Positions 40,406 to 50,418 are shown, counted from the stretch's first letter. The stretch: DNA of 64,000 bases from Clostridiales bacterium UBA4080 (GCA_002381865.1 DFYO01000054.1:1-64000); one strand, 5' to 3'. Notes: generated by a model not told the origin, from the letters alone. Translations and numbers: made by a program.

Positions 40406-41530
40406 ATGGGCAAGTATGGAAGAGCTAAGAGGGAAGAAAAGGTTACTAATATTGCTATAATTGAAAATACGGTACTTGAGGAGTCTGATTTTGAGGGAAT
40501 AATCAGAGAGGCTGATTATGAAGCGCCAATTACAACAGATTTATACAATGCTGGGGGCTTAACAGCAGAAGATTCAAATGCAGCTACAAGCCTTAAACAA
40601 CCAAGTTTAGAACAAAAACAGCTACAAGCAGGTTCAGGTACGGGAAGAAATACTGAACAGAAGTTTGAAAGAATCGTTAAGGAGTTTAGCAAAGCAAAAG
40701 CTGAAAAGAACGAGAATGCAGTAACCGGGAAAAACAAGCTTGCTAATGCCGTTGTAAGCTATTTGAAAAGAAATTGGTTATTTCTTGGTATTATGTTTTT
40801 TCTATGGATGATTTTAGGAGTTGAGCATAGCTTTAAGGCTTATAATTTCCCGGTTGTTGGAACAATACTTAGGCTGTTTAATAAACAGCCACAGGGCGGA
40901 ATTTTAAGGTTTTTAACAGCTACCTACAATGGCCCTGTAAGCTTTGGGGATTTTATGAAACCAACATTTTATGGGTATATAGTTGCATTTGTAGCAAAGC
41001 CAATATACCTGTTAGCGATGACAGGTGTAGTTTTGCCAATGATTAAGGGGCTTTTTAAAAAGGATCCAAAGACAAGCGGAAGCTTTCTTAAAAGCACGAG
41101 TTATTTTAAAATCTTGCTTACAGGAATGCTTAGAGAGGTTAATCATATGGCCTTAGCATTAACAGGCCTGGGCATTGCCTTGATAATTACCAATTTATTA
41201 ACCAGAAACGGTAAAATTGATAAGGGTTTTGTGCCTATTTTACTTGCAATTGTATTGCTGGCAGGAATAAAGGAGCCGGCAGCATCCTTATTAGATAAAA
41301 TAATAAGCAGAGCTTTAGGCGCATTATTACATTTTATTCCTAATGGTCTAAGAGGTGCAATGTATAAAATTGGAGTAATAAAGACGGGCTGCATACTTGG
41401 CTTTACATTAGGAGTATTGACAGGGAGACTTGGTGAAAATATAAATTATACAATTGGAATTATTTGTTTTATTGCAGGGGCAGTAATATTAATGTTTGTC
41501 AGGGAGAAAAAAGCCTATGGCAATGAATAA
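40406..41530 (+). CDS. Polytopic membrane protein of unknown family, next to radical SAM gene
   Basis: A 374-residue protein: a charged N-terminal cytosolic part of about 120 residues, then about seven hydrophobic segments. Recognisable patterns are limited to FKAYNFPVVGTILRLF and a repeated GLG/GLRG character. I do not recognise a transporter family. ATG 40406 is preferred to 40367 because the latter overlaps the -10 element and lacks a ribosome site; AAGGA lies 10 nt before 40406. Its end overlaps the radical SAM gene by 14 nt, so the two products are likely made together. Confidence 0.65.
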   Translation: MGKYGRAKREEKVTNIAIIENTVLEESDFEGIIREADYEAPITTDLYNAGGLTAEDSNAATSLKQPSLEQKQLQAGSGTGRNTEQKFERIVKEFSKAKAEKNENAVTGKNKLANAVVSYLKRNWLFLGIMFFLWMILGVEHSFKAYNFPVVGTILRLFNKQPQGGILRFLTATYNGPVSFGDFMKPTFYGYIVAFVAKPIYLLAMTGVVLPMIKGLFKKDPKTSGSFLKSTSYFKILLTGMLREVNHMALALTGLGIALIITNLLTRNGKIDKGFVPILLAIVLLAGIKEPAASLLDKIISRALGALLHFIPNGLRGAMYKIGVIKTGCILGFTLGVLTGRLGENINYTIGIICFIAGAVILMFVREKKAYGNE

Positions 41531-42587
41531 AATAATTGATAGAAATGGATTTGTGTCTATTTTCAACACAGAAAATGGAGATTATTATAGAAGTGGCATT
41601 TTGGATGCAAAAGGAAAGGATACTGGTATTGATGGTTTTGTATCAGAGTTTCCTCAGCTGCTTGATATTGGCATTATGGGGCATTGTAAGCACGGTTTAA
41701 GCGGAAAGTGTGCGGAAGCGGGAGTAGAATGCTATCAAAGCGGAGGAACAATTGTACAAGATAATATGCCTGCACATATTTATGAAAAGCTAATTAAACA
41801 GTGCGAGGGAAGAACCTTTCAGGTTGCATTAGGAGGAAGAGGAGATCCTGATGAGCATGAGGATTTTGAAAAAATATTATACACTACACGAAAATATGGA
41901 ATTGTACCCAATATAACAACATCGGGTTATGGAATTACAGAAAAAAAAGCAGAGATAATAAAGAAATATTGCGGAGCCGCTGCGGTCAGCTATTATAAGA
42001 CACCTTATATGCAAAGAGCAATATCAATGCTTTCACAAAGAGGAGTAACAACGAATCTTCATTATGTTCTGGGAAACCATAATATAGGTGAAGCAATTGA
42101 ATTGCTTAATGGAAATCTGAAGGTTGAAGGAATTGACAGAATTATATTTTTACTACATAAACCAATTGGAATGGGGTCGAAGGAAAGGGTTTTAAAACGA
42201 GAAAATCCGAGAGTAAAGGAATTTTTCAGACTTCTTTCAAACTCTGAGACTGTTGAAAAAACGGGATTTGATTCCTGTCTAGTGCCTGCAATCTTAGATT
42301 TTTGTCCTGAGATTGCACCTGAAAGCTTTGATGCATGTGAATCTGGAAGATTTTCGGCATATATTGATTCCAAAGCAAGACTGAGTCCGTGTAGTTTTGA
42401 CAAAGATAGTGAAATTTTAATTGATTTAAATAAATACGCAATAGAAGAGGCATGGAATAGCGCTGAGCTTGAAGACTTTAGGAAAAGATTTTTGTATGGC
42501 TGTGGGAGTTGTGAAAAAAGAAGCTTATGTATGGGAGGATGTCCGATTTGTCCGGAAATTAATCTCTGCAGTGGATATACTAAATAG
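41517..42587 (+). CDS. Radical SAM/SPASM-type protein with atypical cluster spacing
   Basis: A 356-residue protein from ATG 41517 (GGGAG at 41503-41507). Cys57, Cys65 and Cys72 in GHCKHGLSGKCAEAGVEC form a CX7CX6C group, the likely 4Fe-4S site for S-adenosylmethionine; the usual radical SAM spacing is CX3CX2C, so this is a variant as seen in some peptide-modifying enzymes. GGRGDPDEHEDF matches the GGE-like strand 2 motif. The C-terminus CGSCEKRSLCMGGCPICPEINLC (given in part: CGSC, LCMGGCPIC) is SPASM/twitch-like with extra clusters. It overlaps an unknown membrane protein and is followed 17 bp later by a gene whose product starts with an NSSS motif, a likely substrate or partner. Confidence 0.8.
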   Translation: MAMNKIIDRNGFVSIFNTENGDYYRSGILDAKGKDTGIDGFVSEFPQLLDIGIMGHCKHGLSGKCAEAGVECYQSGGTIVQDNMPAHIYEKLIKQCEGRTFQVALGGRGDPDEHEDFEKILYTTRKYGIVPNITTSGYGITEKKAEIIKKYCGAAAVSYYKTPYMQRAISMLSQRGVTTNLHYVLGNHNIGEAIELLNGNLKVEGIDRIIFLLHKPIGMGSKERVLKRENPRVKEFFRLLSNSETVEKTGFDSCLVPAILDFCPEIAPESFDACESGRFSAYIDSKARLSPCSFDKDSEILIDLNKYAIEEAWNSAELEDFRKRFLYGCGSCEKRSLCMGGCPICPEINLCSGYTK

Positions 42588-42604
42588 AGAAGGGAGGCTT
42601 TTTG

Positions 42605-44758
42605 ATGAAAATCAGAAAAGGATTTGTAACTAATTCCAGTTCAACAAATTTTGGAACAATGCTTGTTACTTCATTAGGCTCGATAGGAATAGCATCTATA
42701 TTAAATATTTTTAATATAGATATGAATGCTAAGAAAAAGTCATATGTAAGACTTGTTGTGGAAGCTCCTACAAGCAGAATACTAAAGCCGGGAGACGCTA
42801 TTGCAATTAGAGGAGAGGTTGTAAAGCTGGAAATTATTGACGGAGAAGTTTCAGGCGAACCAGTTGTAGTTGCGGCAGCTGTGGTTGAGTGTATTGAAGG
42901 AGCAGAGGTACTTGATGGCAATGGCAGTGACTATTATGTAACGACTGATGAAAACAGAATGAAGATATTTAAGGGAAGTATTCGATTTTTAGTATGGGCA
43001 GAATATGAAGGTGAAAAAATGTCTGCAAATATAGATTTTTCACTAGCTAGCTTTAATATTGAGCCTGCTGAGGGGATATTTGTGGTTTCTACTAAAAACG
43101 AAGAAAAATTAAAAATATATTCAAATGCAGAGGCATCTTTTTCTGATGATATTGCAACAAATATTTTGCAATCAGAAATAATTTTTGCAGATAATTCTAC
43201 AAAAGAGATGAAGCTAATAGAAAATGTTGAGGAACCTGAAAAGCTTTTTAATAAATATACCTGTGGAATAAATAAAAGATATAAGGTTAGAGCAGATTAT
43301 TCTGGGGCAATAATGGAAAAGGAATATACTGCAAGAATTTTGTGTGAATCAATACTTGTTCCAAAACAATTAAAGGAACCAATTGTAATAAAATGCTATA
43401 GCGATAAAGAAAGCGATAAAAGACAATCAACTGCTTTTGAATTGCCAATAAAGGTAGTGGTTTTTGATAGCAAGCAAAAAAAAATGGTCACGGATGTTGA
43501 ACTTACAAATAATCTTGAATTTGAAGTATTTGCAAAATCAGCCCAAAAGCATATTAATAATGAGCAGGCAAGAAAAGCAATAACGGATGCACAAATTGTA
43601 TTTGAATTAGTTCCAAATACAGGAGCGGCAACAGATACAAAGCCCTATGCCAGATACAGGATATATTCAAATGCTTTAGCTGAGGCTGAAACAGATAAGG
43701 TTGAAATTGGAATAAGAGTAACCTGTAAAGAAACTAGAATTGGTGAAGTAATGTTAAATGGTACGTTATTTCCAAGGATTGATTTAAAGGGACTAATAAA
43801 GCAGTTTATTGCGTACCCAAGCGGAACCTTTGTAGCCTCACAGATTAAGCTGGGAGATGTAGATATTTACATGGAGGCAATTGATTTTCTGACAGATATA
43901 AAAATGATTACTTCAGGGAATCCAAGGTTCCAGCCAGGAGAAAATGCAATGTATTTATATAAAATTCCTGAAGGTATTCATGAATTTGCAGCAGTTCAAA
44001 CTATTCATCATGAGCTTGCTCATGCAATAGAAGAGCAGCATGGAGATGAAGGAGGAACTACTGAGTGGGATGAGAGACATTCATATTATATTGAAAATCT
44101 TAGTAATGTATGCTTTCATCTTGCAAATCTGGAAAGAGGAAATAAACCGGATATAGAAAATGCTATTGGTGAGGCAATTATTGCTTATGATTCAGTTTAT
44201 TTCAATTTTGCCAATTTAGTAGAGCCTGCTAATGTAGGTGAAATTATTAGCTGGTTTGGTGTAAAAGCACCTACGCAGCATCAGCTTTTTGGAAAATATG
44301 CAAGCTTTGAGGATTACAATATGAATTCAAGCTTGTCAGAGGAAATGATTAATAAAATATCCAAAGCAGTTAGAAGAAAATATTTTCCCGGTAATGTTAT
44401 GGGAAGATGGCAGGAAAAGGGCGGCTTATTTGACGGAATGAACTGGAGAATATCCTGGAGTAAGGGTGAGCTTGGTAATTTGATACCTGAAAGTACTCAA
44501 TATTCCTTTAAGGAAATGAGCAGAAGCTGGTCTGGAGGAAGCTTACTAAGGCTTGAGGTCAGATTTTTTGTTACAAGACTGAGGGATAATGATGAGGATG
44601 AGCTTATTGCAATATTTGATGCAGGCTCCTTTGACTCTTCGGATTATCACTATCCAGCGGTTAGTAAAATGAGCGTAAAATGGATGGCAGGAAGAACCCT
44701 AAGTGATTGTATTTTAGGAGATCATAGAGATAAGGTGGTTCAGCTTGAAAAGAAATAA
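42605..44758 (+). CDS. NSSS-motif protein with HELAH metallopeptidase site
   Basis: A 717-residue protein starting KIRKGFVTNSSSTNF, a variant of the KIRxGFVSNSSSSSF start seen on otherwise unrelated bacterial proteins; its role is not established to my knowledge. A hydrophobic stretch follows (about residues 19-38). The middle consists of beta-rich modules (ASEFELP-type strands). His469-Glu470-Leu-Ala-His473 is a zincin HEXXH site followed by an acidic HGDEGG stretch. ATG 42605 follows GGGAGG at 42592-42597; the TTG at 42602 is less likely. It lies 17 bp after the radical SAM gene, so modification of the N-terminal Ser/Asn stretch is a testable idea. Confidence 0.72.
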   Translation: MKIRKGFVTNSSSTNFGTMLVTSLGSIGIASILNIFNIDMNAKKKSYVRLVVEAPTSRILKPGDAIAIRGEVVKLEIIDGEVSGEPVVVAAAVVECIEGAEVLDGNGSDYYVTTDENRMKIFKGSIRFLVWAEYEGEKMSANIDFSLASFNIEPAEGIFVVSTKNEEKLKIYSNAEASFSDDIATNILQSEIIFADNSTKEMKLIENVEEPEKLFNKYTCGINKRYKVRADYSGAIMEKEYTARILCESILVPKQLKEPIVIKCYSDKESDKRQSTAFELPIKVVVFDSKQKKMVTDVELTNNLEFEVFAKSAQKHINNEQARKAITDAQIVFELVPNTGAATDTKPYARYRIYSNALAEAETDKVEIGIRVTCKETRIGEVMLNGTLFPRIDLKGLIKQFIAYPSGTFVASQIKLGDVDIYMEAIDFLTDIKMITSGNPRFQPGENAMYLYKIPEGIHEFAAVQTIHHELAHAIEEQHGDEGGTTEWDERHSYYIENLSNVCFHLANLERGNKPDIENAIGEAIIAYDSVYFNFANLVEPANVGEIISWFGVKAPTQHQLFGKYASFEDYNMNSSLSEEMINKISKAVRRKYFPGNVMGRWQEKGGLFDGMNWRISWSKGELGNLIPESTQYSFKEMSRSWSGGSLLRLEVRFFVTRLRDNDEDELIAIFDAGSFDSSDYHYPAVSKMSVKWMAGRTLSDCILGDHRDKVVQLEKK

Positions 44759-44801
44759 AGCTAAAATTTAGCAAATAATGAATGCTTTTAATTTATGATA
44801 T

Positions 44802-44828
44802 GTCCCCGCTCCTAAAATGGAGGGGGAC
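44802..44828 (+). other. Strong GC-rich hairpin without T-run
   Basis: GTCCCC (44802-44807) pairs with GGGGAC (44823-44828), and CTCC (44809-44812) pairs with GGAG (44819-44822), with one bulged G and a TAAAAT loop. It stands out in an AT-rich context. No T-run follows, so it may be an mRNA processing or attenuation structure between the metallopeptidase and C39-like genes. Confidence 0.75.
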
Positions 44829-44860
44829 TATCCTTTGAATAACTTATATGAGGCGACACT

Positions 44861-47599
44861 ATGAAACGTTTTTTTGGAATAGCAATGGCTGTAATACTTG
44901 GCACAATTTTTATTTTTCTTGCACTGTCAGAGGATTTTAGAACTATGGTGGTGCGGGAATTAAGAATGCCACAGCAGATAGAAAAACCTAATTCAATCCC
45001 TATAGCCTATTGGGCTGACGATAATCAGCCCAGTAATTTTATGAGTCCCTATTTTAATGAAAGGGATGTGTTTTTGCTGGATAATACTGAAGCAGTATGG
45101 GCTCAAAATGAACAGCTTGAACTAGTAATACAGGATGAGAATGCTAAAGCTATTCAATATGATATAATTGATCCCTTATCTCAAAAGGTAAAAAATACGC
45201 TGATTGTTGCGCCAGAGAATATTAGCAGCAGTGAAGGTAAAACTGTAATAAAGCTTGGGATTCCGATGCTGAATATGGGTGAAAGATACGTAATTAATAT
45301 TAAGTGCATTATTCAGGAAAAGGATATTTATTATTATCAAAGCTTTACAATTAACGATTCAAATCATAACCAAGCAATTGAAAAAGTAGCAGAGCTGCAT
45401 AATTTGCTTTTTCAAAAAAATGAGAGCTACAGACAGCTTATAAGTGGGAAAAATGAAGGAGGAAGCTTCTATTCTGTGGATAAAAATTCTTCAGAAGGAG
45501 CATTGCTGTGGAATACAAAACCAGATATTGTAAAAATGAATGAACCAATTCCAGAAATAATCAATTATAGTAAAGCTTCCAATAGCTTCGACATAAGGCT
45601 AAAATTTACGATTGCCCTGAGGAAAAACTATGACTTTGAGTATTGGGATTTTGTTGAAACCTATAAAGTAAAGGATATCAATGGAAATATTATTGTTGAG
45701 GATTATAAAAGAGCTGGTAACAGAAAAAGCATGCCTTATTTCAGGGAAGAAAGTCAGCAATGGGTATTAGATACAGGTGCGTATAATAATCCAGCTAAAA
45801 CGGTTAGCTCTCCTAATGGAAGATATGTTGCAGCTATATATAACAATAGAATATGGCTGTTGGATAAAAACTACAATGAGCTGAAAAAGGTATTTGCCTT
45901 TGATAATCCAGACGGGGATTATTTTAAAGATGAGAATAAGGAATTTGGGATAAAAATTCTTAATACGGACGATAAGGGCAATATTGATTATTTGGTTTAC
46001 GGTCACATGGCTTCGGGTGATTTTGCAGGCTACAATGGAATATTGTTTTCAAGCTTTAATAATAGAGGAATGAATAATGAGGGGCAGGCTTTTGTGAGTA
46101 TGCCATGTGATTATAAGGAACTAAGCTATTATATTGAGAAGGTTTCTTATTATAGCAAAAAAAGACAGGAGCTATTTATAGGAATAAGAGCTAATCTATA
46201 TGCATTGGAGTTAGGTAAAAATAAGTTTTCAAGGATTACAGAGCTGCCAGACAAATATATTTTATCAAAGGAAGGATTGTTATACAGCTACGGCGCCGAG
46301 GATAAGGAAAATTTTGCTATCAATCTGTATGATTTAGATGCAGACAATATAAAAAAACAGGAAATTGTATTACAAAAAACAAATATAAAACCAATTGGCA
46401 CGCTTGAGGAAGGCTTGGTTTTTGGCAGCTATACATCAGGAAACACCTATGAACACTTAAATGGAGAGGTTATTTATCCATATGACAGATTATACTTATG
46501 TAACAGGGAGGGTGAAATCAATCAGATTGCAGAAGCAGGAAAAGACTTTTTTTATAAGGATATTCAGATAAAGAAAGAAGACGGTGGAATTTGGGGTACA
46601 ACTACACAGCTGTTTAGATACGGAAACAAATTGAGATATGATAATTTAGATGAAAGACTTCTCTTCAGCTTTGAGGCAAAGCAGAATGTAGAGAATGAAG
46701 AGATTGCAGCTGAAAAGGCAGAGGAAGGTAATATAGTTATATTTCATCATAGTACAACTGCCTTAGATGAAAAAAATGTTCCGACAGCAACCTATAGTCA
46801 TAAAAAATATGTAATGGTTGAAGGAAGATTGGAAGCTGAGGATAAGCTTTACGAGGTTTACAATGACAGTAGCTTGGCAGGTGTAGCTAGAACCCTTGGA
46901 AATAGTTTGAATATTAGTGCTGAGGCAGAAACATCAAGGGTTTATTTATATGAAAAAGGCATACGAAAAAATATTTATGATAATAATATCCAGCAAAACA
47001 GCAAAATTATTGATGTGACAAATATTTCTCAAAAGCCAGAGCTTGCAAGAGGCTGTGAAGTAAGCTCACTTGCTATGCTCTTGTCTCATGCTAAAAAACA
47101 GCCGGTGGATAAAATGCTTCTAGCTGAACAGATTGCTAAGGATGAATCGCAAAGAACAGTTGTAAATGGAATAATTTATTATGGTGATATGCATAAAGGC
47201 TTTGTAGGAAGCATATCGGATAGGAGCAAGCCGGGACTAGGTGTGTACGCTAAGCCTATTTTTGAATTAGGTAAAAAGTATGTTTCAAATATTCACAATA
47301 TAAGCGGAGCAAGCTTTGAACAAATCTTGGGATTTGTAGGAAATCAAGAGCCTGTATGGGTAATTACGCCTATCAATTACAATGTAGTTCCAGAAAGTGT
47401 AATTCAGGTATGGAAAACCAACTCAGGCTTTATGGAAACTACGTTTTTAGAGCATGCAGTTTTAATTGTCGGATATGATGCAACAAATGTATACTTTAAT
47501 GACCCAATTCAAGGAAAAAGACTTTCAAAGCCAATTGCAGAATTTAAAAAGGGATGGGAAAATCAAGGCAGGCAGGCAATAGTAGTACTAAAAAACTAG
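44861..47599 (+). CDS. Membrane-anchored protein with C-terminal C39-like cysteine peptidase
   Basis: A 912-residue protein with an N-terminal signal anchor (residues 5-22). A long extracytoplasmic part follows, with a stretch near residues 300-520 that resembles repeated beta-propeller blades (SSPNGRYVAAIYNNRIWLLD; GILFSSF). The last 200 residues form a C39-like peptidase fold: Cys732 in RGCEVSSLAMLL, His865 in EHAVLIVGYD and Asp in FNDP near 881. Such domains cut peptides or act on envelope proteins. It follows the NSSS protein by about 100 bp across a hairpin, with GAGGCG before ATG 44861. Its stop codon lies in a terminator. Confidence 0.75.
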   Translation: MKRFFGIAMAVILGTIFIFLALSEDFRTMVVRELRMPQQIEKPNSIPIAYWADDNQPSNFMSPYFNERDVFLLDNTEAVWAQNEQLELVIQDENAKAIQYDIIDPLSQKVKNTLIVAPENISSSEGKTVIKLGIPMLNMGERYVINIKCIIQEKDIYYYQSFTINDSNHNQAIEKVAELHNLLFQKNESYRQLISGKNEGGSFYSVDKNSSEGALLWNTKPDIVKMNEPIPEIINYSKASNSFDIRLKFTIALRKNYDFEYWDFVETYKVKDINGNIIVEDYKRAGNRKSMPYFREESQQWVLDTGAYNNPAKTVSSPNGRYVAAIYNNRIWLLDKNYNELKKVFAFDNPDGDYFKDENKEFGIKILNTDDKGNIDYLVYGHMASGDFAGYNGILFSSFNNRGMNNEGQAFVSMPCDYKELSYYIEKVSYYSKKRQELFIGIRANLYALELGKNKFSRITELPDKYILSKEGLLYSYGAEDKENFAINLYDLDADNIKKQEIVLQKTNIKPIGTLEEGLVFGSYTSGNTYEHLNGEVIYPYDRLYLCNREGEINQIAEAGKDFFYKDIQIKKEDGGIWGTTTQLFRYGNKLRYDNLDERLLFSFEAKQNVENEEIAAEKAEEGNIVIFHHSTTALDEKNVPTATYSHKKYVMVEGRLEAEDKLYEVYNDSSLAGVARTLGNSLNISAEAETSRVYLYEKGIRKNIYDNNIQQNSKIIDVTNISQKPELARGCEVSSLAMLLSHAKKQPVDKMLLAEQIAKDESQRTVVNGIIYYGDMHKGFVGSISDRSKPGLGVYAKPIFELGKKYVSNIHNISGASFEQILGFVGNQEPVWVITPINYNVVPESVIQVWKTNSGFMETTFLEHAVLIVGYDATNVYFNDPIQGKRLSKPIAEFKKGWENQGRQAIVVLKN

Positions 47600-47624
47600 C
47601 CTCCAGATAGGGAGGCTAGTTTTT
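47591..47624. terminator. Bidirectional terminator between convergent genes
   Basis: AAAAACTAGCCTCC (47591-47604) pairs with GGAGGCTAGTTTTT (47611-47624). The stop codon of the plus-strand gene (47597-47599) is inside the left arm. It serves both that gene and the minus-strand aminopeptidase gene. Confidence 0.95.
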
Positions 47625-47650
47625 GTAGGATAAGATATTCTAGATTTATT

Positions 47651-48766
47651 CTAAACCAGATTCTCAGGGTTTAAGCATTCAAGCTCAGGGATTACAAACA
47701 TTCCGTCCTTACGTATTAATACATCATCAAAATATATTTCTCCACCGCCGTATTCAGGGGTTTGAATATAAACTAGGTCCCAATGAATATCTGATTTATT
47801 GCCGTTGTAGGCTTCATCATAGCAATTGCCTGGAGTAAGATGGATGCTTCCCATAATTTTTTCGTCAAACAAGGTATCCTTCATTGGTTTAAGAATATAA
47901 GGATTAACTCCGATTGCAAATTCGCCAATATATCTTGCGCCTTCATCAGTATCAAGAACCTCGTTGATTTTTACGGTATCATTGGCAGTTGCATTAATAA
48001 TTTTTCCATCCTTAAATTCAAAGCAGATATTTTCATAGGTAAAGCCCTGGAAAATAGCAGGAGTATTATAGGATAGCTTGCCGTTAATTGAGTTTTTCGC
48101 TGGAGCAGTAAAAACCTCTCCGTCTGGAATATTGAGAATTCCATCACATTTAATAACTGGAATATCCTTAATAGAAAAGGAAAGATCTGTATTTAAGCCT
48201 TTAATTCTTACTTTGTCAGTTTTGCTCATAAGAGCCACAAGATTATCCATAGCCTTTGACATTTTAGAATAATCCAAATTGCATACATTAAAATAAAAAT
48301 CCTCGAAGGCTTCAAGGCTTGTATTTGCAAGCTGTGCCATTGAAGCGTTTGGGTATCTTAATACTACCCAGCGAGTATGAGGAACTCTGACATCGTGATG
48401 TACAGGAGTAGTATAGTATTTGTTGTAAATTGCCATTTTATCAGAAGAAATATCGCTAAGCTCTGATATATTGTCAGTTCCTCTTATCCCGATATAGCAA
48501 TCCATTGCTTTCATTCTCATTACATCCCAGGAGGCTTCTAGGTCTTGTTGTTCTTTTGTAGTATTTAATAAAAGCTCCCGCTGAAGGGTTGGGTCTGTAT
48601 AATCAACAAAAGGAAAACCTCCAACTTTATATACTTCCTTTACTATTGACTTAACAAGTGGCAGAGTAGCAGCACCGCTATAGTGTACCAGCACTTTTTC
48701 ACCTTTCTTTACCTTACAGGAATAATTAACCAGGTTTTTTGCTAATTTTTTTATTCTGCTATCCAT
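47651..48766 (-). CDS. M29-family aminopeptidase
   Basis: A 371-residue thermophilic-metalloprotease-type (M29) aminopeptidase, a cytosolic enzyme that removes N-terminal residues with two metal ions. Family landmarks include the N-terminal KKGEKVLVHYSG, GRVPHTRW-like RVPHTRWVVLRYPN, NIPDGEVFTAP (metal ligand Glu), EFAIGVNP and GSIHLTPGNCYDEA near the C-terminus with HWDLV. ATG 48766 is preferred to 48811 because AAAGGA lies about 11 nt upstream and the earlier codon overlaps a TATACT-type promoter element. Monocistronic. Confidence 0.9.
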   Translation of the reverse strand: MDSRIKKLAKNLVNYSCKVKKGEKVLVHYSGAATLPLVKSIVKEVYKVGGFPFVDYTDPTLQRELLLNTTKEQQDLEASWDVMRMKAMDCYIGIRGTDNISELSDISSDKMAIYNKYYTTPVHHDVRVPHTRWVVLRYPNASMAQLANTSLEAFEDFYFNVCNLDYSKMSKAMDNLVALMSKTDKVRIKGLNTDLSFSIKDIPVIKCDGILNIPDGEVFTAPAKNSINGKLSYNTPAIFQGFTYENICFEFKDGKIINATANDTVKINEVLDTDEGARYIGEFAIGVNPYILKPMKDTLFDEKIMGSIHLTPGNCYDEAYNGNKSDIHWDLVYIQTPEYGGGEIYFDDVLIRKDGMFVIPELECLNPENLV

Positions 48767-48868
48767 ATAATCATCGTCCTTTCTCAATTTACTATAAAAA
48801 TAGTATACCATAAGCGAAGATAGATGTGCTTTGTTTTTTATGTTAATAAATCATGGACAAATAAAGCA

Positions 48869-48897
48869 TTAAAAAAAATAAAGGTATGTGATATAAT
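48869..48897 (+). promoter_or_regulatory. Promoter of asnS
   Basis: TTAAAA (48869-48874), 17-bp spacer and TATAAT (48892-48897), 60 bp before asnS. The leader is too short to hold a T-box, so asnS is not T-box controlled here. Confidence 0.65.
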
Positions 48898-48956
48898 ATT
48901 GTATAAGAGTTATCGGATTTTGGGGTTAGTATACCTTGAATATAAAAGGAGCTAGA

Positions 48957-50348
48957 ATGAATAATATACTTATTAAAGATCTGTTTGAAAATACAAAAGC
49001 ATTTTTAGATAACAAAATAACCATATCCGGATGGATAAGAAGCGTTAGAGATTCAAAGGCATTTGCTTTTATTGTTGTTAATGACGGTTCTTGTTTTAGC
49101 AATGTACAAATTGTATTACAAGATAGCATAGAAAATTATAAAGACCTTGTTAAGCTAAACGTAGGAGCTGCTATTATTGTTACAGGAAACTTGATTTTGA
49201 CACCAGAGGCAAAGCAGCCGTTTGAGCTTCAGGCCGAAAAAGTAATTGTTGAAGGTGAATCCTCACCAGAGTATCCACTTCAAAAGAAAAAGCATTCTTT
49301 TGAGTACTTGAGAACTCAAACTCATTTAAGACCAAGAACAAATACGTTTTCAGCAGTTTTCAGAGTTCGTTCTTTGGCGGCTTATGCAATTCATCAGTTT
49401 TTTCAGGAAAGAGGCTTTGTATATGTCCATACACCAATAATAACAGGTAGTGACGCTGAGGGAGCAGGAGAAATGTTCAGAGTATCAACTTTGGAGCCTA
49501 CGTGCATACCTAAAACTCAAACGGGAGAAATAGATTATTCTAAGGATTTTTTTGGAAAAGCAACTAATCTTACGGTTAGCGGGCAGCTTAATGTTGAGGC
49601 GTATGCAATGGCATTTAGAAATGTATATACCTTTGGGCCAACCTTTAGAGCTGAAAATTCCAATACAGCCAGACATGCAGCAGAGTTTTGGATGATTGAG
49701 CCTGAGATTGCATTTGCGGATTTACAGGATGATATGCAGCTTGCAGAGGAAATGCTGAAATATGTAATAAAATATGTGATAAGTAATGCAAAAGAGGAGA
49801 TGGCTTTCTTTAATCAGTTTATTGATAAGGGCTTGATGGAAAGACTTGAAAATGTAGTAAACAATGACTTTCAAAGAATTACCTATACTGAAGCAATAAG
49901 TATTTTAGAAGAAAAGAAGGATAGCTTTGAATATCCTGTCAGCTGGGGAGCTGATTTGCAGACAGAGCATGAGAGATATCTGACAGAGGAGGTATATAAA
50001 AAACCTGTATTTGTTACAGACTATCCAAAGCAAATAAAGGCTTTTTATATGAGAGTAAACGAAGATAACAAAACAGTAGCGGCAATGGACCTTTTAGTAC
50101 CAGGAGTAGGTGAAATTATCGGAGGAAGTCAGAGAGAAGAAAGGCTTGAGGTGCTTGAAGAGAGGATGAAAGCTTTAAACCTAAGTCATGAGGAATATTG
50201 GTGGTATTTAGACCTCAGAAAATATGGAGGGACAAGGCATGCCGGCTTTGGACTTGGATTTGAAAGACTGATAATGTATATCACAGGAATGTCAAATATC
50301 AGAGATGTTGTTTCGTTTCCAAGAACTGTAAATAATTGTGAGCTTTAA
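48957..50348 (+). CDS. asnS: Asparaginyl-tRNA synthetase
   Basis: Charges tRNA-Asn with asparagine. The 463-residue class IIb enzyme has an N-terminal OB fold ([18 protein letters not shown]), motif 2 ([20 protein letters not shown]) and motif 3 ([17 protein letters not shown]). The DE residues of motif 2 and the Asn-type signature distinguish it from AspS. ATG 48957 follows AAAGGAG at 48945-48951; the earlier in-frame TTG 48936 has no such site. Confidence 0.97.
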   Translation: MNNILIKDLFENTKAFLDNKITISGWIRSVRDSKAFAFIVVNDGSCFSNVQIVLQDSIENYKDLVKLNVGAAIIVTGNLILTPEAKQPFELQAEKVIVEGESSPEYPLQKKKHSFEYLRTQTHLRPRTNTFSAVFRVRSLAAYAIHQFFQERGFVYVHTPIITGSDAEGAGEMFRVSTLEPTCIPKTQTGEIDYSKDFFGKATNLTVSGQLNVEAYAMAFRNVYTFGPTFRAENSNTARHAAEFWMIEPEIAFADLQDDMQLAEEMLKYVIKYVISNAKEEMAFFNQFIDKGLMERLENVVNNDFQRITYTEAISILEEKKDSFEYPVSWGADLQTEHERYLTEEVYKKPVFVTDYPKQIKAFYMRVNEDNKTVAAMDLLVPGVGEIIGGSQREERLEVLEERMKALNLSHEEYWWYLDLRKYGGTRHAGFGLGFERLIMYITGMSNIRDVVSFPRTVNNCEL

Positions 50349-50418
50349 TTGATAAAAATCTTAATCCTCTTAGGTACGGGTAACTAATATATAGAAATAA
50401 TAAGTGGAGAGAAGAAAG

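Noticed and set aside
48898..48956. T-box before asnS
   Set aside because: The distance from promoter to start is about 60 nt, too short for a T-box.
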